Assembly (NCBI RefSeq): GCF_001905545.1
Contig: NZ_LIPD01000001.1
Coordinates: forward strand, 372,001-436,000
From: Streptomyces sp. CB02056
GTDB taxonomy: Bacteria; Actinomycetota; Actinomycetes; Streptomycetales; Streptomycetaceae
Length of the DNA: 64,000 bases
Direction of reading: 5' to 3'
Numbering within the stretch: position 1 is the stretch's first letter; each line of letters starts with the position of its first letter. The notes beneath the pieces were generated by a model, which had not been told where the DNA came from, made no database searches, and was given only the letters and a program-made list of their open reading frames with translations. The translations under genes were made by a program, and so were the position numbers. Below, in pieces: positions 52,119 to 60,835 of the stretch.

Positions 52119-53480
52119 ATGGGCAAGCAGCAGCAGTTCGTGCTTCGGACGCTCGAAGAGCGTGACATCCGGTTCGTCCGGCTGTGGTTCACCGACGTGC
52201 TCGGCTTCCTGAAGTCGGTCGCGGTGGCGCCGGCCGAGCTGGAGCAGGCCTTCGAGGAGGGCATCGGGTTCGACGGCTCGGCGATCGAGGGGTTCGCCCG
52301 GGTGTACGAGTCCGACATGATCGCCAAGCCGGATCCGACCACCTTCCAGATCCTGCCGTGGCGCTCGGAGACCCCGGGCACCGCCCGGATGTTCTGCGAC
52401 ATCCTGATGCCGGACGGCTCGCCCTCCTTCGCCGACCCCCGGTTCGTGCTCAAGCGCACCCTGGAGAAGGCCTCCGAGCAGGGCTTCACCTTCTACACAC
52501 ACCCGGAGATCGAGTTCTTCCTGCTGAAGAACCTGCCCGGCGACGGCACCCCGCCGATCCCCGCCGACCAGTCCGGCTACTTCGACCACACCCCGCGCGG
52601 GGTGGGCCACGACTTCCGCCGCCAGGCGATCACCATGCTGGAGTCGATGGGCATCTCGGTCGAGTTCTCGCACCACGAGGGCGCCCCCGGCCAGCAGGAG
52701 ATCGACCTGCGCTACGCCGACGCGCTCTCCACCGCCGACAACATCATGACCTTCCGGCTGGTCATGAAGGAGGTCGCGCTGGAGCAGGGCGTGCACGCGA
52801 GCTTCATGCCCAAGCCGTTCTCCGAGCACCCCGGCAGCGGCATGCACACCCACGTCTCGCTGTTCGAGGGCGACCGCAACGCCTTCCACGAGTCCGGTGC
52901 CGAGTACCAGCTCTCCAAGGTCGGCCGGTCCTTCATCGCCGGGCTGCTGAAGCACGCCGCCGAGACGGCCGCCGTCACCAACCAGTGGGTGAACTCCTAC
53001 AAGCGGATCTGGGGCGGCTCCCAGCGCACAGCCGGGGCCGGCGGCGAGGCGCCCTCGTACATCTGCTGGGGCCACAACAACCGCTCGGCGCTGATCCGGG
53101 TGCCGATGTACAAGCCGGGCAAGCAGGGCTCCACCCGGATCGAGGTCCGCTCCCTGGACACCGGCTGCAACCCGTACCTCGCCTACGCCGTCACCCTCGC
53201 GGCCGGCCTGAAGGGCATCGAGGAGGGCTACGAGCTCCCGCCCGGCGCCGACGACGACGTGTGGGCGCTGACCGACTCCGAGCGCCGCGCCCTCGGCATC
53301 CAGCCGATGCCGCAGAACCTCGGCGAGGCCATCGACCTGATGCAGCGCAGCGAGCTCGTCGCCGAGACCCTCGGCGAGCACGTCTTCGACTTCTTCCTCA
53401 GGAACAAGCACAAGGAGTGGGAGGAGTACCGCTCCGAGGTCACCCCGTTCGAGCTGCGGAAGAACCTCCAGGTGCTGTGA
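52119..53480 (+). CDS. glnA2: Glutamine synthetase family, GlnA2 type
   Basis: 453 aa from the ATG at 52119, with GAGGTGAG upstream. Metal and ATP-site blocks are complete: GFDGSAIEGFARVYESD, YTHPEIEFFLL, GMHTHVSLFEG, NQWVNSYKRIWGG and RIEVRSLDTGCNPYLAYA. The adenylylation loop that in GlnA holds a Tyr (NLYDLP) reads DDDVWALTDSERR here and has no Tyr, so GlnE should not modify it. In S. coelicolor the enzyme at this locus (GlnA2) has been linked to gamma-glutamylation of polyamines rather than ammonia assimilation; whether that holds here needs assay. Divergent from nadE. Confidence 0.92.
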   Translation: MGKQQQFVLRTLEERDIRFVRLWFTDVLGFLKSVAVAPAELEQAFEEGIGFDGSAIEGFARVYESDMIAKPDPTTFQILPWRSETPGTARMFCDILMPDGSPSFADPRFVLKRTLEKASEQGFTFYTHPEIEFFLLKNLPGDGTPPIPADQSGYFDHTPRGVGHDFRRQAITMLESMGISVEFSHHEGAPGQQEIDLRYADALSTADNIMTFRLVMKEVALEQGVHASFMPKPFSEHPGSGMHTHVSLFEGDRNAFHESGAEYQLSKVGRSFIAGLLKHAAETAAVTNQWVNSYKRIWGGSQRTAGAGGEAPSYICWGHNNRSALIRVPMYKPGKQGSTRIEVRSLDTGCNPYLAYAVTLAAGLKGIEEGYELPPGADDDVWALTDSERRALGIQPMPQNLGEAIDLMQRSELVAETLGEHVFDFFLRNKHKEWEEYRSEVTPFELRKNLQVL

Positions 53481-53507
53481 GCGGCTGACGGCCGCTCAAA
53501 CCGTTTC

Positions 53508-53543
53508 CGGCCCGCTGTCGCCCGAAGGGACGACGGCGGGCCG
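53508..53543. terminator. glnA2 terminator
   Basis: A 13-bp GC stem (53508-53520 with 53531-53543) closed by a 10-nt loop, 27 bp after the stop codon. Confidence 0.75.
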
Positions 53544-53662
53544 TCCTATGGAGTGGATCTGCGACGGATCGCCGGTCGCGGTGGCGGAATGTGAAGCTTG
53601 TATGACCGGGTGTCATGGTCCGATGGGGTCTGAATGTCCGTTTCATCCTGAAAGAGGATCAC

Positions 53663-55087
53663 ATGACCTCCTCCGTCAGTCGCGCCGCCGCCACCCGACT
53701 GCTCGTCCGCCGGACCTGCGTCGTGGGTGCCGCCGTGGCCGCCGTCGCGGGCCAGCTGCTGGCCGTCCCGACCGTCGCCGACGCCCGCGGTTCGGGTACG
53801 GGCACCGGTGCGAACGCGGGTGCGCAGTACCCGCAGAGCTCGCAGAACTCGCAGGCCCCACAGGGCGCGCAGAGCCCGCAGAACTCGCAGAGCTCGCAGC
53901 TCCCGCAGCTCCCGCAGCTCCCGCTGCACCCGAAGAACCCGCTGGAGCTGCTGCAGTCGTTGCAGTCGAAGAACCCGCTCCAGTCGTTCCAGGCGCTGCA
54001 GTCGCCGCAGCCGCACCGCCCGCAGCAGCGGGCCACCACGATCGCCGAGAACCAGCTGCCGTTCACCACCCGCTTCGAGGGCGACTTCCACGGCTCCATC
54101 ACCCGGATCAGCAACTCGCTGATGACCTGCGACGAGACGAAGGCGCCGCTCGACCCGGAGCAGCCGTCCTGCGAGGACGCCCGCAAGGGCCTCGGCTCCC
54201 GGCCGATCAACAACAAGTACGAGATGAAGTACATCAACATCGACCCGGGCTCGGTCGGCCCGCTCGGCGACGGGATCTACTCCGCCAGCTCCGCCGACCT
54301 GGGCCTGATCGACGGCTCCCGGGTCAAGTACGCCCGGCTGTACTGGGGCGGCACCCGCGGCATCGACGACGTCGTGCTGCCGGAGAACCAGATCGACGAG
54401 GTGTACCTGAAGGTCCCGGGCGAGGGCCAGTACCGCAACATCGCCAACGACCAGCCCTCGATCGGCTACATCACCACCGACGTGGAGAGCAGCTACCAGG
54501 CCTCCGCCGACATCACCGACCTGGTCCGGCAGGCCGGCAACGGCACCTACACCGTCGCCAACATGGACTCGGTGGTGAAGCCGCACAGCTGGGGCGGCTG
54601 GACGATCGTGGTCGCGTACGAGAACGACTGCAAGCCGTACCGGCACATCCACCTGTGGGACGGCTTCCGGGTCGAGCTGCCGGACAGCCCGCCGCGCGAG
54701 TTCGACCTCACCGGGCTGCAGACCCCCGCCGCCGGCCCGGTCGCGGGCAAGCTCGGCTTCGTCGTCTACGACGGCGACCTCAAGTGGACCGGCGACACCC
54801 TCGCCATCAAGTCCACCAACGGCCCGCAGGCGCTCTTCTCGGACCTCAACCACGCCTCCAACGACGCGTTCAACTCCACCATCGAGGAGCTGACCCCGGC
54901 CGACCAGTTCATCCGCACTCCGTACAACCGCAACAACTTCGGCTACGACTCCAACCGTTGGGACATCTCGCCGTTCCTGCGCAACGGCGACACCGACATC
55001 AAGGTGCTGTTCGACACCGACAAGGACGGCTACGACCTGGGCGTCTTCTACGCCTACGTCAACCTGGACGGCTCCACCGAGGGCTGA
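53663..55087 (+). CDS. Secreted Gln/Pro/Ser-rich surface protein
   Basis: 474 aa from the ATG at 53663, with AAAGAGG upstream. Signal peptide: basic N-terminus then VVGAAVAAVAGQLLAVPTVADA (about 22-43). Residues about 60-125 are a Gln/Ser/Leu/Pro-rich repeat tract (QSSQNSQAPQ, QLPQLPQLPL, LLQSLQSK). The folded part (about 130-474) has blocks seen in the lead domain of actinobacterial DUF11-type surface proteins: VKYARLYWGGTR, DITDLVRQAGNGTY and GGWTIVVAYEND. No sortase motif or DUF11 repeats follow. The last 34 bases overlap the convergent acyltransferase gene. Function unknown. Confidence 0.78.
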   Translation: MTSSVSRAAATRLLVRRTCVVGAAVAAVAGQLLAVPTVADARGSGTGTGANAGAQYPQSSQNSQAPQGAQSPQNSQSSQLPQLPQLPLHPKNPLELLQSLQSKNPLQSFQALQSPQPHRPQQRATTIAENQLPFTTRFEGDFHGSITRISNSLMTCDETKAPLDPEQPSCEDARKGLGSRPINNKYEMKYINIDPGSVGPLGDGIYSASSADLGLIDGSRVKYARLYWGGTRGIDDVVLPENQIDEVYLKVPGEGQYRNIANDQPSIGYITTDVESSYQASADITDLVRQAGNGTYTVANMDSVVKPHSWGGWTIVVAYENDCKPYRHIHLWDGFRVELPDSPPREFDLTGLQTPAAGPVAGKLGFVVYDGDLKWTGDTLAIKSTNGPQALFSDLNHASNDAFNSTIEELTPADQFIRTPYNRNNFGYDSNRWDISPFLRNGDTDIKVLFDTDKDGYDLGVFYAYVNLDGSTEG

Positions 55088-56262
55088 TCCGCCGAGGGCT
55101 GATCCACCGTCCGGCCACGGCGCCGCTGCCGCACCACCCGCACCGCGCGGGGCGGCAGCGGCGCCGCCGCGTCCCGGCCCCGCGGGGCGCCGCGCAGCAG
55201 CCGCTCGCAGGGCCGCTCCACCCAGCGGTACAGGGCCCCCGCGACCACCAGCGAGCCGCCCGCCAGCAGCAGCCAGACGCCGAGCGTCGCGGCCCCCGGC
55301 GCCGGGCGGCCCTGGACGGCCAGCCAGCAGCGGACGCCGATCTCGTGCACCAGGTACCAGGCGTACGACCACTCGCCGAGCCGCACGGCCGTCCGGCCCG
55401 CCAGCAGCCGGGGCGGGGCCCCGGCGGTGTCGCGCCGGGCGGCGGCCGCCAGCAGGGCGGCGAACAGCGGTGCGGACAGCAACTGGGAGGCGCTGTACGG
55501 GCCGTACCAGGAGGAGTCCGGGACGGCGGCGTGCCAGGGGACCAGCAGGACGTGGAAGAGCAGCACGGCGGCGGCCGCCGGGAGGAGCCCCGGCCGCAGG
55601 AGGCGCACCCGGGGGAGCACGCCGTGCCGCACGGCCAGGCCGGTGACCACGCCGAGGACGAACTGCGGGGTCCGGGCCGGCGGCAGGTAGTCCAGCAGCC
55701 AGCCGCGCACCGTCGGGTCGGCGGGCAGCAGGGCACCGGCCGCCCACAGCACCGGGCCGAGCACGGCGCACAGGGCCGCGAGCGGCAGCCAGGCGCGCCG
55801 GCGCGCGGCCAGCAGGCGCAGCAGCGGCGGGAACAGCAGGTAGAACCAGGCCTCGGCGCCCAGCGACCAGGAGGCCGGGTTGCCGCCGTACAGGGTGGGC
55901 AGCGCCCACGGGTGCACCAGCGCCAGCGACCAGAGCGCCGCCGCCACCGGCAGCACCGCGCCGATCGCCGCGTCCGCGCCCAGGGACAGCGCGGTGGTCA
56001 GCACGTGCAGCGGCCAGATCCGGGCGAACCGGCGGCGGGCGAAGACCCACGGCCGGGCGGGCGAGGCCCCGTACGTCCAGGCCAGCACGAAACCGGAGAG
56101 CACGAAGAAGAACGTCACGCCCGAACGGCCGTACCAGGCGAGCGGGCTGAGCAGCGGCAGCTCGCCCACCTTGCGGGAGAGGTGGTACAGCACCACCAGC
56201 AGGGCGGCCCAGAAGCGCAGCCCGGTGAGCGAGGGCAGGCGGCTGGGGCCGGTCGTGGGCAT
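55054..56262 (-). CDS. Acyltransferase family 3 membrane protein
   Basis: 402 aa from the ATG at 56260-56262. It has about ten hydrophobic helices and the family blocks LTGLRFWAALLVVLYHLS, with the essential His, and VTFFFVLSGFVLAWTY; NPASWSLGAEAWFYLLFP is also typical. The family transfers acyl groups to sugars, peptidoglycan or macrolides at the membrane. The C-terminus is a basic tail. It overlaps the end of the secreted protein gene by 34 bp. Confidence 0.92.
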   Translation of the reverse strand: MPTTGPSRLPSLTGLRFWAALLVVLYHLSRKVGELPLLSPLAWYGRSGVTFFFVLSGFVLAWTYGASPARPWVFARRRFARIWPLHVLTTALSLGADAAIGAVLPVAAALWSLALVHPWALPTLYGGNPASWSLGAEAWFYLLFPPLLRLLAARRRAWLPLAALCAVLGPVLWAAGALLPADPTVRGWLLDYLPPARTPQFVLGVVTGLAVRHGVLPRVRLLRPGLLPAAAAVLLFHVLLVPWHAAVPDSSWYGPYSASQLLSAPLFAALLAAAARRDTAGAPPRLLAGRTAVRLGEWSYAWYLVHEIGVRCWLAVQGRPAPGAATLGVWLLLAGGSLVVAGALYRWVERPCERLLRGAPRGRDAAAPLPPRAVRVVRQRRRGRTVDQPSADQPSVEPSRLT

Positions 56263-56445
56263 CGGCGCTCCGGGGGCGGGGGACGGGGGCGGCGCCCGGG
56301 TGAACGAGCACGGCGGGGCCGAGGTCACGCCGGCGGCGGTGGGCGGTCGCGTCCGGCGACGGGGTGCCGGGGCGCGTAACCTGCTAGGGCCCGGACGGAC
56401 CTGCCAGGCCCGGACGGGCCCCTGGGCGGACGGATGGAGGGGCCG

Positions 56446-59400
56446 ATGGCGGTGGAGGAGCAGCGGGCCGGGAGCCGGGTCAGCCGGCCGGAGAACCGGC
56501 TGGTCCGGCGCGGGTTCACCGACCCGGCGCGGGCGGTGCGGCTGTTGGAGGGCCCCGGGCTGGAGGGCCTGGCCGACGACCCCGTGCTGCTGGACGCGCT
56601 CGGCGCCACCGCCGACCCCGACCTCGCGCTGCTCGGCCTGTCCCGGCTGCTGGAGGCCGCCGACGCGGCCGACCGGCACACCCTGCGCGACACCCTCACC
56701 ACCTCCAAGCCGCTGCGCGACCGGCTGCTCGGCGTGCTCGGCGTCTCCACCGCGCTCGGCGACCACCTGGCCCGGCACCCGCACGACTGGCACGTGCTGG
56801 TCACCTTCGAACTGCGCGACATGCACCCCGGCCCGGAGGACTTCCGCCGCTCCCTCGCCGAGGGCGTCCGGGACGACACCCTCGGCCCCGCGAACGCGCT
56901 GCGCGTCGCCTACCGCCGCTGCCTGCTCGCCATCGCCGCCCGCGACCTCACCGGCACCACCGACCTCGCGCAGACCGCCGCCGAACTCGCCGACCTGGCC
57001 GGCGCCACCCTCCAGACCGCCCTGGACCTCGCCGCCGAGCAGGACCCGGAGGCGGCCGCGGCCTGCCGGCTCGCCGTGATCGGCATGGGCAAGTGCGGCG
57101 GCCGCGAGCTCAACTACGTCTCGGACGTGGACGTGGTCTTCGTCGCCGAGCCGCGCGAGGGCGTGGACGAGCACGAGGCGCTCAAGGCCGCCACCCGGCT
57201 GGCCGCCGCCCTCACCCGGCTGTGCGCGGACACCACCGGCGAGGGCACCATCTGGCCGGTGGACGCCAACCTGCGCCCCGAGGGCCGCAACGGCCCACTG
57301 GTGCGCACCCTGGCCAGCCACCTCGCCTACTACCAGCGCTGGGCCAAGACCTGGGAGTTCCAGGCGCTGCTCAAGGCCCGCCCGGTCGCCGGGGACGCCG
57401 AGCTCGGCGCCGCGTACGTGGCGGCGCTCGCCCCGATGGTCTGGCAGGCCGCCGCCCGGGAGAACTTCGTCGCCGACGTGCAGCAGATGCGCCGCCGGGT
57501 GATCGACTCCATCCCGGCCACCGAGCTGGACCGCCAGCTCAAGCTCGGCCCGGGCGGGCTGCGCGACGTCGAGTTCTCCGTCCAGCTGCTCCAACTGGTG
57601 CACGGCCGCACCGACCCGGCGCTGCGCAGCGGCAACACCCTGGAGGCGCTGGCCGCGCTCTCCCGGGGCGGCTACGTCGGCCGGGCGGACGCCGCCTCGC
57701 TGGACGCCGCGTACCGCTTCCTGCGCTCACTGGAGCACCGCATCCAGCTGTACCGGCTGCGCCGCACCCACCTGATGCCTACCGGGGCCGAGGACCTGCG
57801 CCGGCTGGCCCGCTCACTGGCGGCGCTGATCAACGACGACACCCGCGCCGACCCGGTGGCCGCGCTGCAGCGCGAGTGGAAGCGGCACGCGATGGAGGTC
57901 CGGCGGCTGCACGAGAAGCTGTTCTACCGGCCGCTGCTCGACGCCGTCGCCGAACTGCCGCCGGGCGCCACCGGGCTCAGCCCGGAGGCGGCCCGGGCCC
58001 GGCTGGAGGCGCTGGGCTACGCGGACCCGGCCGCCGCGCTGCGGCACCTCAGCGCGCTCGCCTCCGGGGTGAGCCGCAAGGCGGCGATCCAGCGCACCCT
58101 GCTGCCGGTGCTGCTCGGCTGGTTCGCCGAGTCCGCGGACCCGGACGCCGGGCTGCTCAACTTCCGCCAGGTCTCCGACGCGCTCGGCCGCACCCCCTGG
58201 TACCTGAGGCTGCTGCGCGACGAGAGCGCCGCCGCCGAACAGCTGGCCCGGGTGCTGTCGGCCGGCCGGCTCGCCCCCGACCTGCTGCTGCGCGCCCCCG
58301 AGGCGGTGGCCATGCTGGGCGACCCGCACGGCCTGGAACCGCGCGGCCGGGCGGCGCTGCAGTCGGAGATACTGGCCGCCGTCGGCCGGGCCGGGTCCAC
58401 CCACGCCGCGGTGGCCGCCGCCCGCTCGGTGCGCCGCCGCGAGCTGTTCCGCACCGCCGCGGCGGACGTGCTCGGGCGGCTCGGGGAGGACCCGGCCGAG
58501 GCGCTGGACACCGCCGGGGAGGCGCTCACCGCGCTCAACGCCGCCACCCTGGGCGGCGCGCTGCGTGCCTGCGTGGCCGGCTGGGAGGCCGAGCACGGGG
58601 ACCTGCCGACCCGGATCGCGGTGATCGCGATGGGCCGCTTCGGCGGCCACGAGCTGGGCTACGGCTCGGACGCGGACGTGCTCTTCGTCCACGAGCCGCT
58701 GCTCGGCTCGCTGGAGGAGGCGGCCGCCCGGGCCGCCCAGGCGGTCTGCCACGAGCTGCGCGCCCAGCTGGGCGCGCCGTCCACCGAGCCGCCGCTGCTG
58801 GTCGACGCCGACCTGCGGCCGGAGGGCCGCAGCGGCCCGCTGGTGCGCACCCTGGCCTCGTACGCGGCGTACTACCGGCGCTGGTCGCACGCCTGGGAGA
58901 GCCAGGCGCTGCTGCGGGCCGAACCGGTGGCCGGGGACGAGGAGCTGGGCGCGCGGTTCCGGCAGCTGATCGACCCGCTGCGCTACCCCGGCGGCGGGGT
59001 GCCGGAGCGGGACCTGGTGGAGATCCGCCGGATCAAGGCGCGGATCGAGGCCGAGCGGCTGCCGCGCGGGGCCGACCCGACCACCCACACCAAGATCGGC
59101 CGGGGCGGGCTGGCGGACGTCGAGTGGACGGTGCAGCTGCTGCAGCTCCGGCACGGGTACGAGCTGCCGGCCCTGCGCACCACCCGGACCAGGGCGGCGC
59201 TGGCCGCGGCCGCGGAGGCCGGGCTGGTCGAGCCGGAGGACGCCGAGGTGCTGGACACGGCCTGGGTGCTGGCCTCCCGGGTGCGGGCGGCGGTGATGCT
59301 GGTGCGCGGGCGGCCCGGGGACAGCTTCCCGGGGGAGGCCCGGGAGCTGGCGGGGGTGGCCCGCTACCTCGGGTACGGCTCCGGGCACAGCGGCGAGCTG

Positions 59401-59472
59401 CTGGACGACTACCGGCGGACCACCCGGCGGGCCCGGGCGGTGGTGGACCGGCTGTTCTACGGCGCCGACTGA
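56446..59472 (+). CDS. glnE: Bifunctional glutamine synthetase adenylyltransferase/deadenylyltransferase
   Basis: 1008 aa. The ATG at 56446 has GGAGGGG upstream; the ATG at 56434 is too close to that site. Two nucleotidyltransferase domains are visible: N-terminal IGMGKCGGRELNYVSDVDVVFV (about 210-230, deadenylylation) and C-terminal IAMGRFGGHELGYGSDADVLFV (about 725-750, adenylylation), each with GSD/VSD metal-binding aspartates. GlnE adds and removes AMP on GlnA according to nitrogen status. It lies a few genes from glnA2, whose Tyr target is absent, so its substrate must be a GlnA elsewhere. Confidence 0.97.
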   Translation: MAVEEQRAGSRVSRPENRLVRRGFTDPARAVRLLEGPGLEGLADDPVLLDALGATADPDLALLGLSRLLEAADAADRHTLRDTLTTSKPLRDRLLGVLGVSTALGDHLARHPHDWHVLVTFELRDMHPGPEDFRRSLAEGVRDDTLGPANALRVAYRRCLLAIAARDLTGTTDLAQTAAELADLAGATLQTALDLAAEQDPEAAAACRLAVIGMGKCGGRELNYVSDVDVVFVAEPREGVDEHEALKAATRLAAALTRLCADTTGEGTIWPVDANLRPEGRNGPLVRTLASHLAYYQRWAKTWEFQALLKARPVAGDAELGAAYVAALAPMVWQAAARENFVADVQQMRRRVIDSIPATELDRQLKLGPGGLRDVEFSVQLLQLVHGRTDPALRSGNTLEALAALSRGGYVGRADAASLDAAYRFLRSLEHRIQLYRLRRTHLMPTGAEDLRRLARSLAALINDDTRADPVAALQREWKRHAMEVRRLHEKLFYRPLLDAVAELPPGATGLSPEAARARLEALGYADPAAALRHLSALASGVSRKAAIQRTLLPVLLGWFAESADPDAGLLNFRQVSDALGRTPWYLRLLRDESAAAEQLARVLSAGRLAPDLLLRAPEAVAMLGDPHGLEPRGRAALQSEILAAVGRAGSTHAAVAAARSVRRRELFRTAAADVLGRLGEDPAEALDTAGEALTALNAATLGGALRACVAGWEAEHGDLPTRIAVIAMGRFGGHELGYGSDADVLFVHEPLLGSLEEAAARAAQAVCHELRAQLGAPSTEPPLLVDADLRPEGRSGPLVRTLASYAAYYRRWSHAWESQALLRAEPVAGDEELGARFRQLIDPLRYPGGGVPERDLVEIRRIKARIEAERLPRGADPTTHTKIGRGGLADVEWTVQLLQLRHGYELPALRTTRTRAALAAAAEAGLVEPEDAEVLDTAWVLASRVRAAVMLVRGRPGDSFPGEARELAGVARYLGYGSGHSGELLDDYRRTTRRARAVVDRLFYGAD

Positions 59473-59512
59473 CCGGGGCCGCGCACGGGGACGGCCCGCC
59501 CCGGGTACGCGA

Positions 59513-59536
59513 AAGGGGCCCCGGTCGGGGCCCCTT
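59513..59536. terminator. Terminator between glnE and the PAP2 gene
   Basis: A perfect 11-bp stem (59513-59523 with 59526-59536) in the 76-bp gap between the convergent genes; works for both. Confidence 0.85.
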
Positions 59537-59548
59537 CGAAGACAGGCG

Positions 59549-60580
59549 CTAGCGGCGCGCGCTGCTGACCGCGGGCTCGCTCCACTGCTCCGGGACGGTG
59601 ATCGGCCGGTCGGCCACCGTCTCCCGGGCGGGCACCTTCGGCAGCCGGTAGACCCACTCGTGGTACATCCAGCGGGCGGTGAGGAAGCCCACCATCAGGC
59701 AGAGCTCGCCGCCGACGGCGTCCATCCAGAAGTGGTTGGCGGTGGAGACGATCACCAGCAGGGTGGCGGCCGGGTACATCAGGCCGAGCACCCTGACCCA
59801 GGTGCGGCGGGCCAGGAAGAAGATCGCCAGGCCGCACCACATCGACCAGCCGATGTGCATCGAGGGCATGGCCGCGTACTGGTTGGAGACGTGCGCGGCG
59901 GGCCCGGAGGCCATCGAGCCCCAGGTGCCGTGGACCTTCACGGTGTCGATGAAGCCGCCGTCGGTCATCAGCCGGGGCGGGGCCAGCGGGAAGAAGTAGA
60001 AGCCGACCAGGGCGATCCCGGTGGTCACGAACAGCACCGTGCGGGCCGCGACGTAGCGCCCGGGGTGGCTGCGGTAGAGCCAGACCAGCACGCCTATCGT
60101 GATCACGAAGTGCAGGGTCGCGTAGTAGTAGTTCATCCCCGTGATGAGCCACCCGACGCTGTCCACGGCGTGGTTGATCGAGCGCTCGACGGCGATGCCG
60201 AGGTGGTTCTCCAGGTCCCAGATCCAGCTCGCGTGCTTCTGGGCTATCGCTTCCTGTTCGGGAACCGCGTTGCGCACGATCGAGTAGACCCAGTAGCTGA
60301 TCCCGATCAGCGCCAGCTCGAACCAGATCCGCGGCCTGGCCGGTGAGCGGCGCTGGGCGCTGATGCGGCTGCGCAGGGCGGCGGTACGGGACTGGGCGGC
60401 ACGGGTGGCTCCATCGGGCAGGCGGCCGGGGACGGCCTTCGCTGCTTCGGAACCGCCACCGCTGGCCGCGTCGGCGCGCCGGGCGTCGCCTCGCTGGATC
60501 TCGGTCGGTTCCCCCATGGACGGCAAGTCTGCCAGACCGCTCGTAGCCGTCTGCTCATCCTCTGGAAGTGGATTCTTCAC
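59549..60580 (-). CDS. PAP2-family phosphatase, inositol-phosphotransferase-like
   Basis: 343 aa from the GTG at 60578-60580, chosen because AAGGGGGA lies upstream; other starts are possible. After an acidic, Ala-rich cytoplasmic lead of about 80 residues come six membrane helices. Active-site motifs are FPLAPPRLM (motif I-like), AAMPSMHIGWS (Ser and His) and ANHFWMDAVGGEL (His, Asp). It matches the Aur1/Ipt1-like group of PAP2 phosphatases that act on lipid phosphates at the outer face of the membrane. Substrate unknown. Confidence 0.88.
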   Translation of the reverse strand: MKNPLPEDEQTATSGLADLPSMGEPTEIQRGDARRADAASGGGSEAAKAVPGRLPDGATRAAQSRTAALRSRISAQRRSPARPRIWFELALIGISYWVYSIVRNAVPEQEAIAQKHASWIWDLENHLGIAVERSINHAVDSVGWLITGMNYYYATLHFVITIGVLVWLYRSHPGRYVAARTVLFVTTGIALVGFYFFPLAPPRLMTDGGFIDTVKVHGTWGSMASGPAAHVSNQYAAMPSMHIGWSMWCGLAIFFLARRTWVRVLGLMYPAATLLVIVSTANHFWMDAVGGELCLMVGFLTARWMYHEWVYRLPKVPARETVADRPITVPEQWSEPAVSSARR

Positions 60581-60763
60581 CGGCTGTCCCCCTTGAGGGG
60601 TAGGGGCCGGCGCCCACCGGGGTAGGGGGTGCTCGGGGGTTGGGTGCATACCGGTGGGACGGACATACGTCCCATTGTCACGCGCGTCGCTCCAGGGGAG
60701 TAATCGGGGTGGTCGGAGACGGTCCTCCACCTGGAACTTCCGGCGACGAAACGATTTCTGCAT

Positions 60764-60794
60764 CTTGCTGAAACATATTGCAGGCCGCTAGCTT
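60764..60794 (+). promoter_or_regulatory. Promoter with MalR/Reg1-type direct repeats
   Basis: TTGCTG (60765-60770) and TTGCAG (60778-60783) are direct repeats of the type bound by the Streptomyces maltose/amylase repressor. The first also fits a -35, with -10 TAGCTT at 60789-60794 18 bp downstream. Repressor binding would then cover the promoter. Assignment is by resemblance. Confidence 0.5.
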
Positions 60795-60835
60795 CCTGGG
60801 AAATCGATCGCCCCTTCCCCCTAAGGGAGCCCTCA

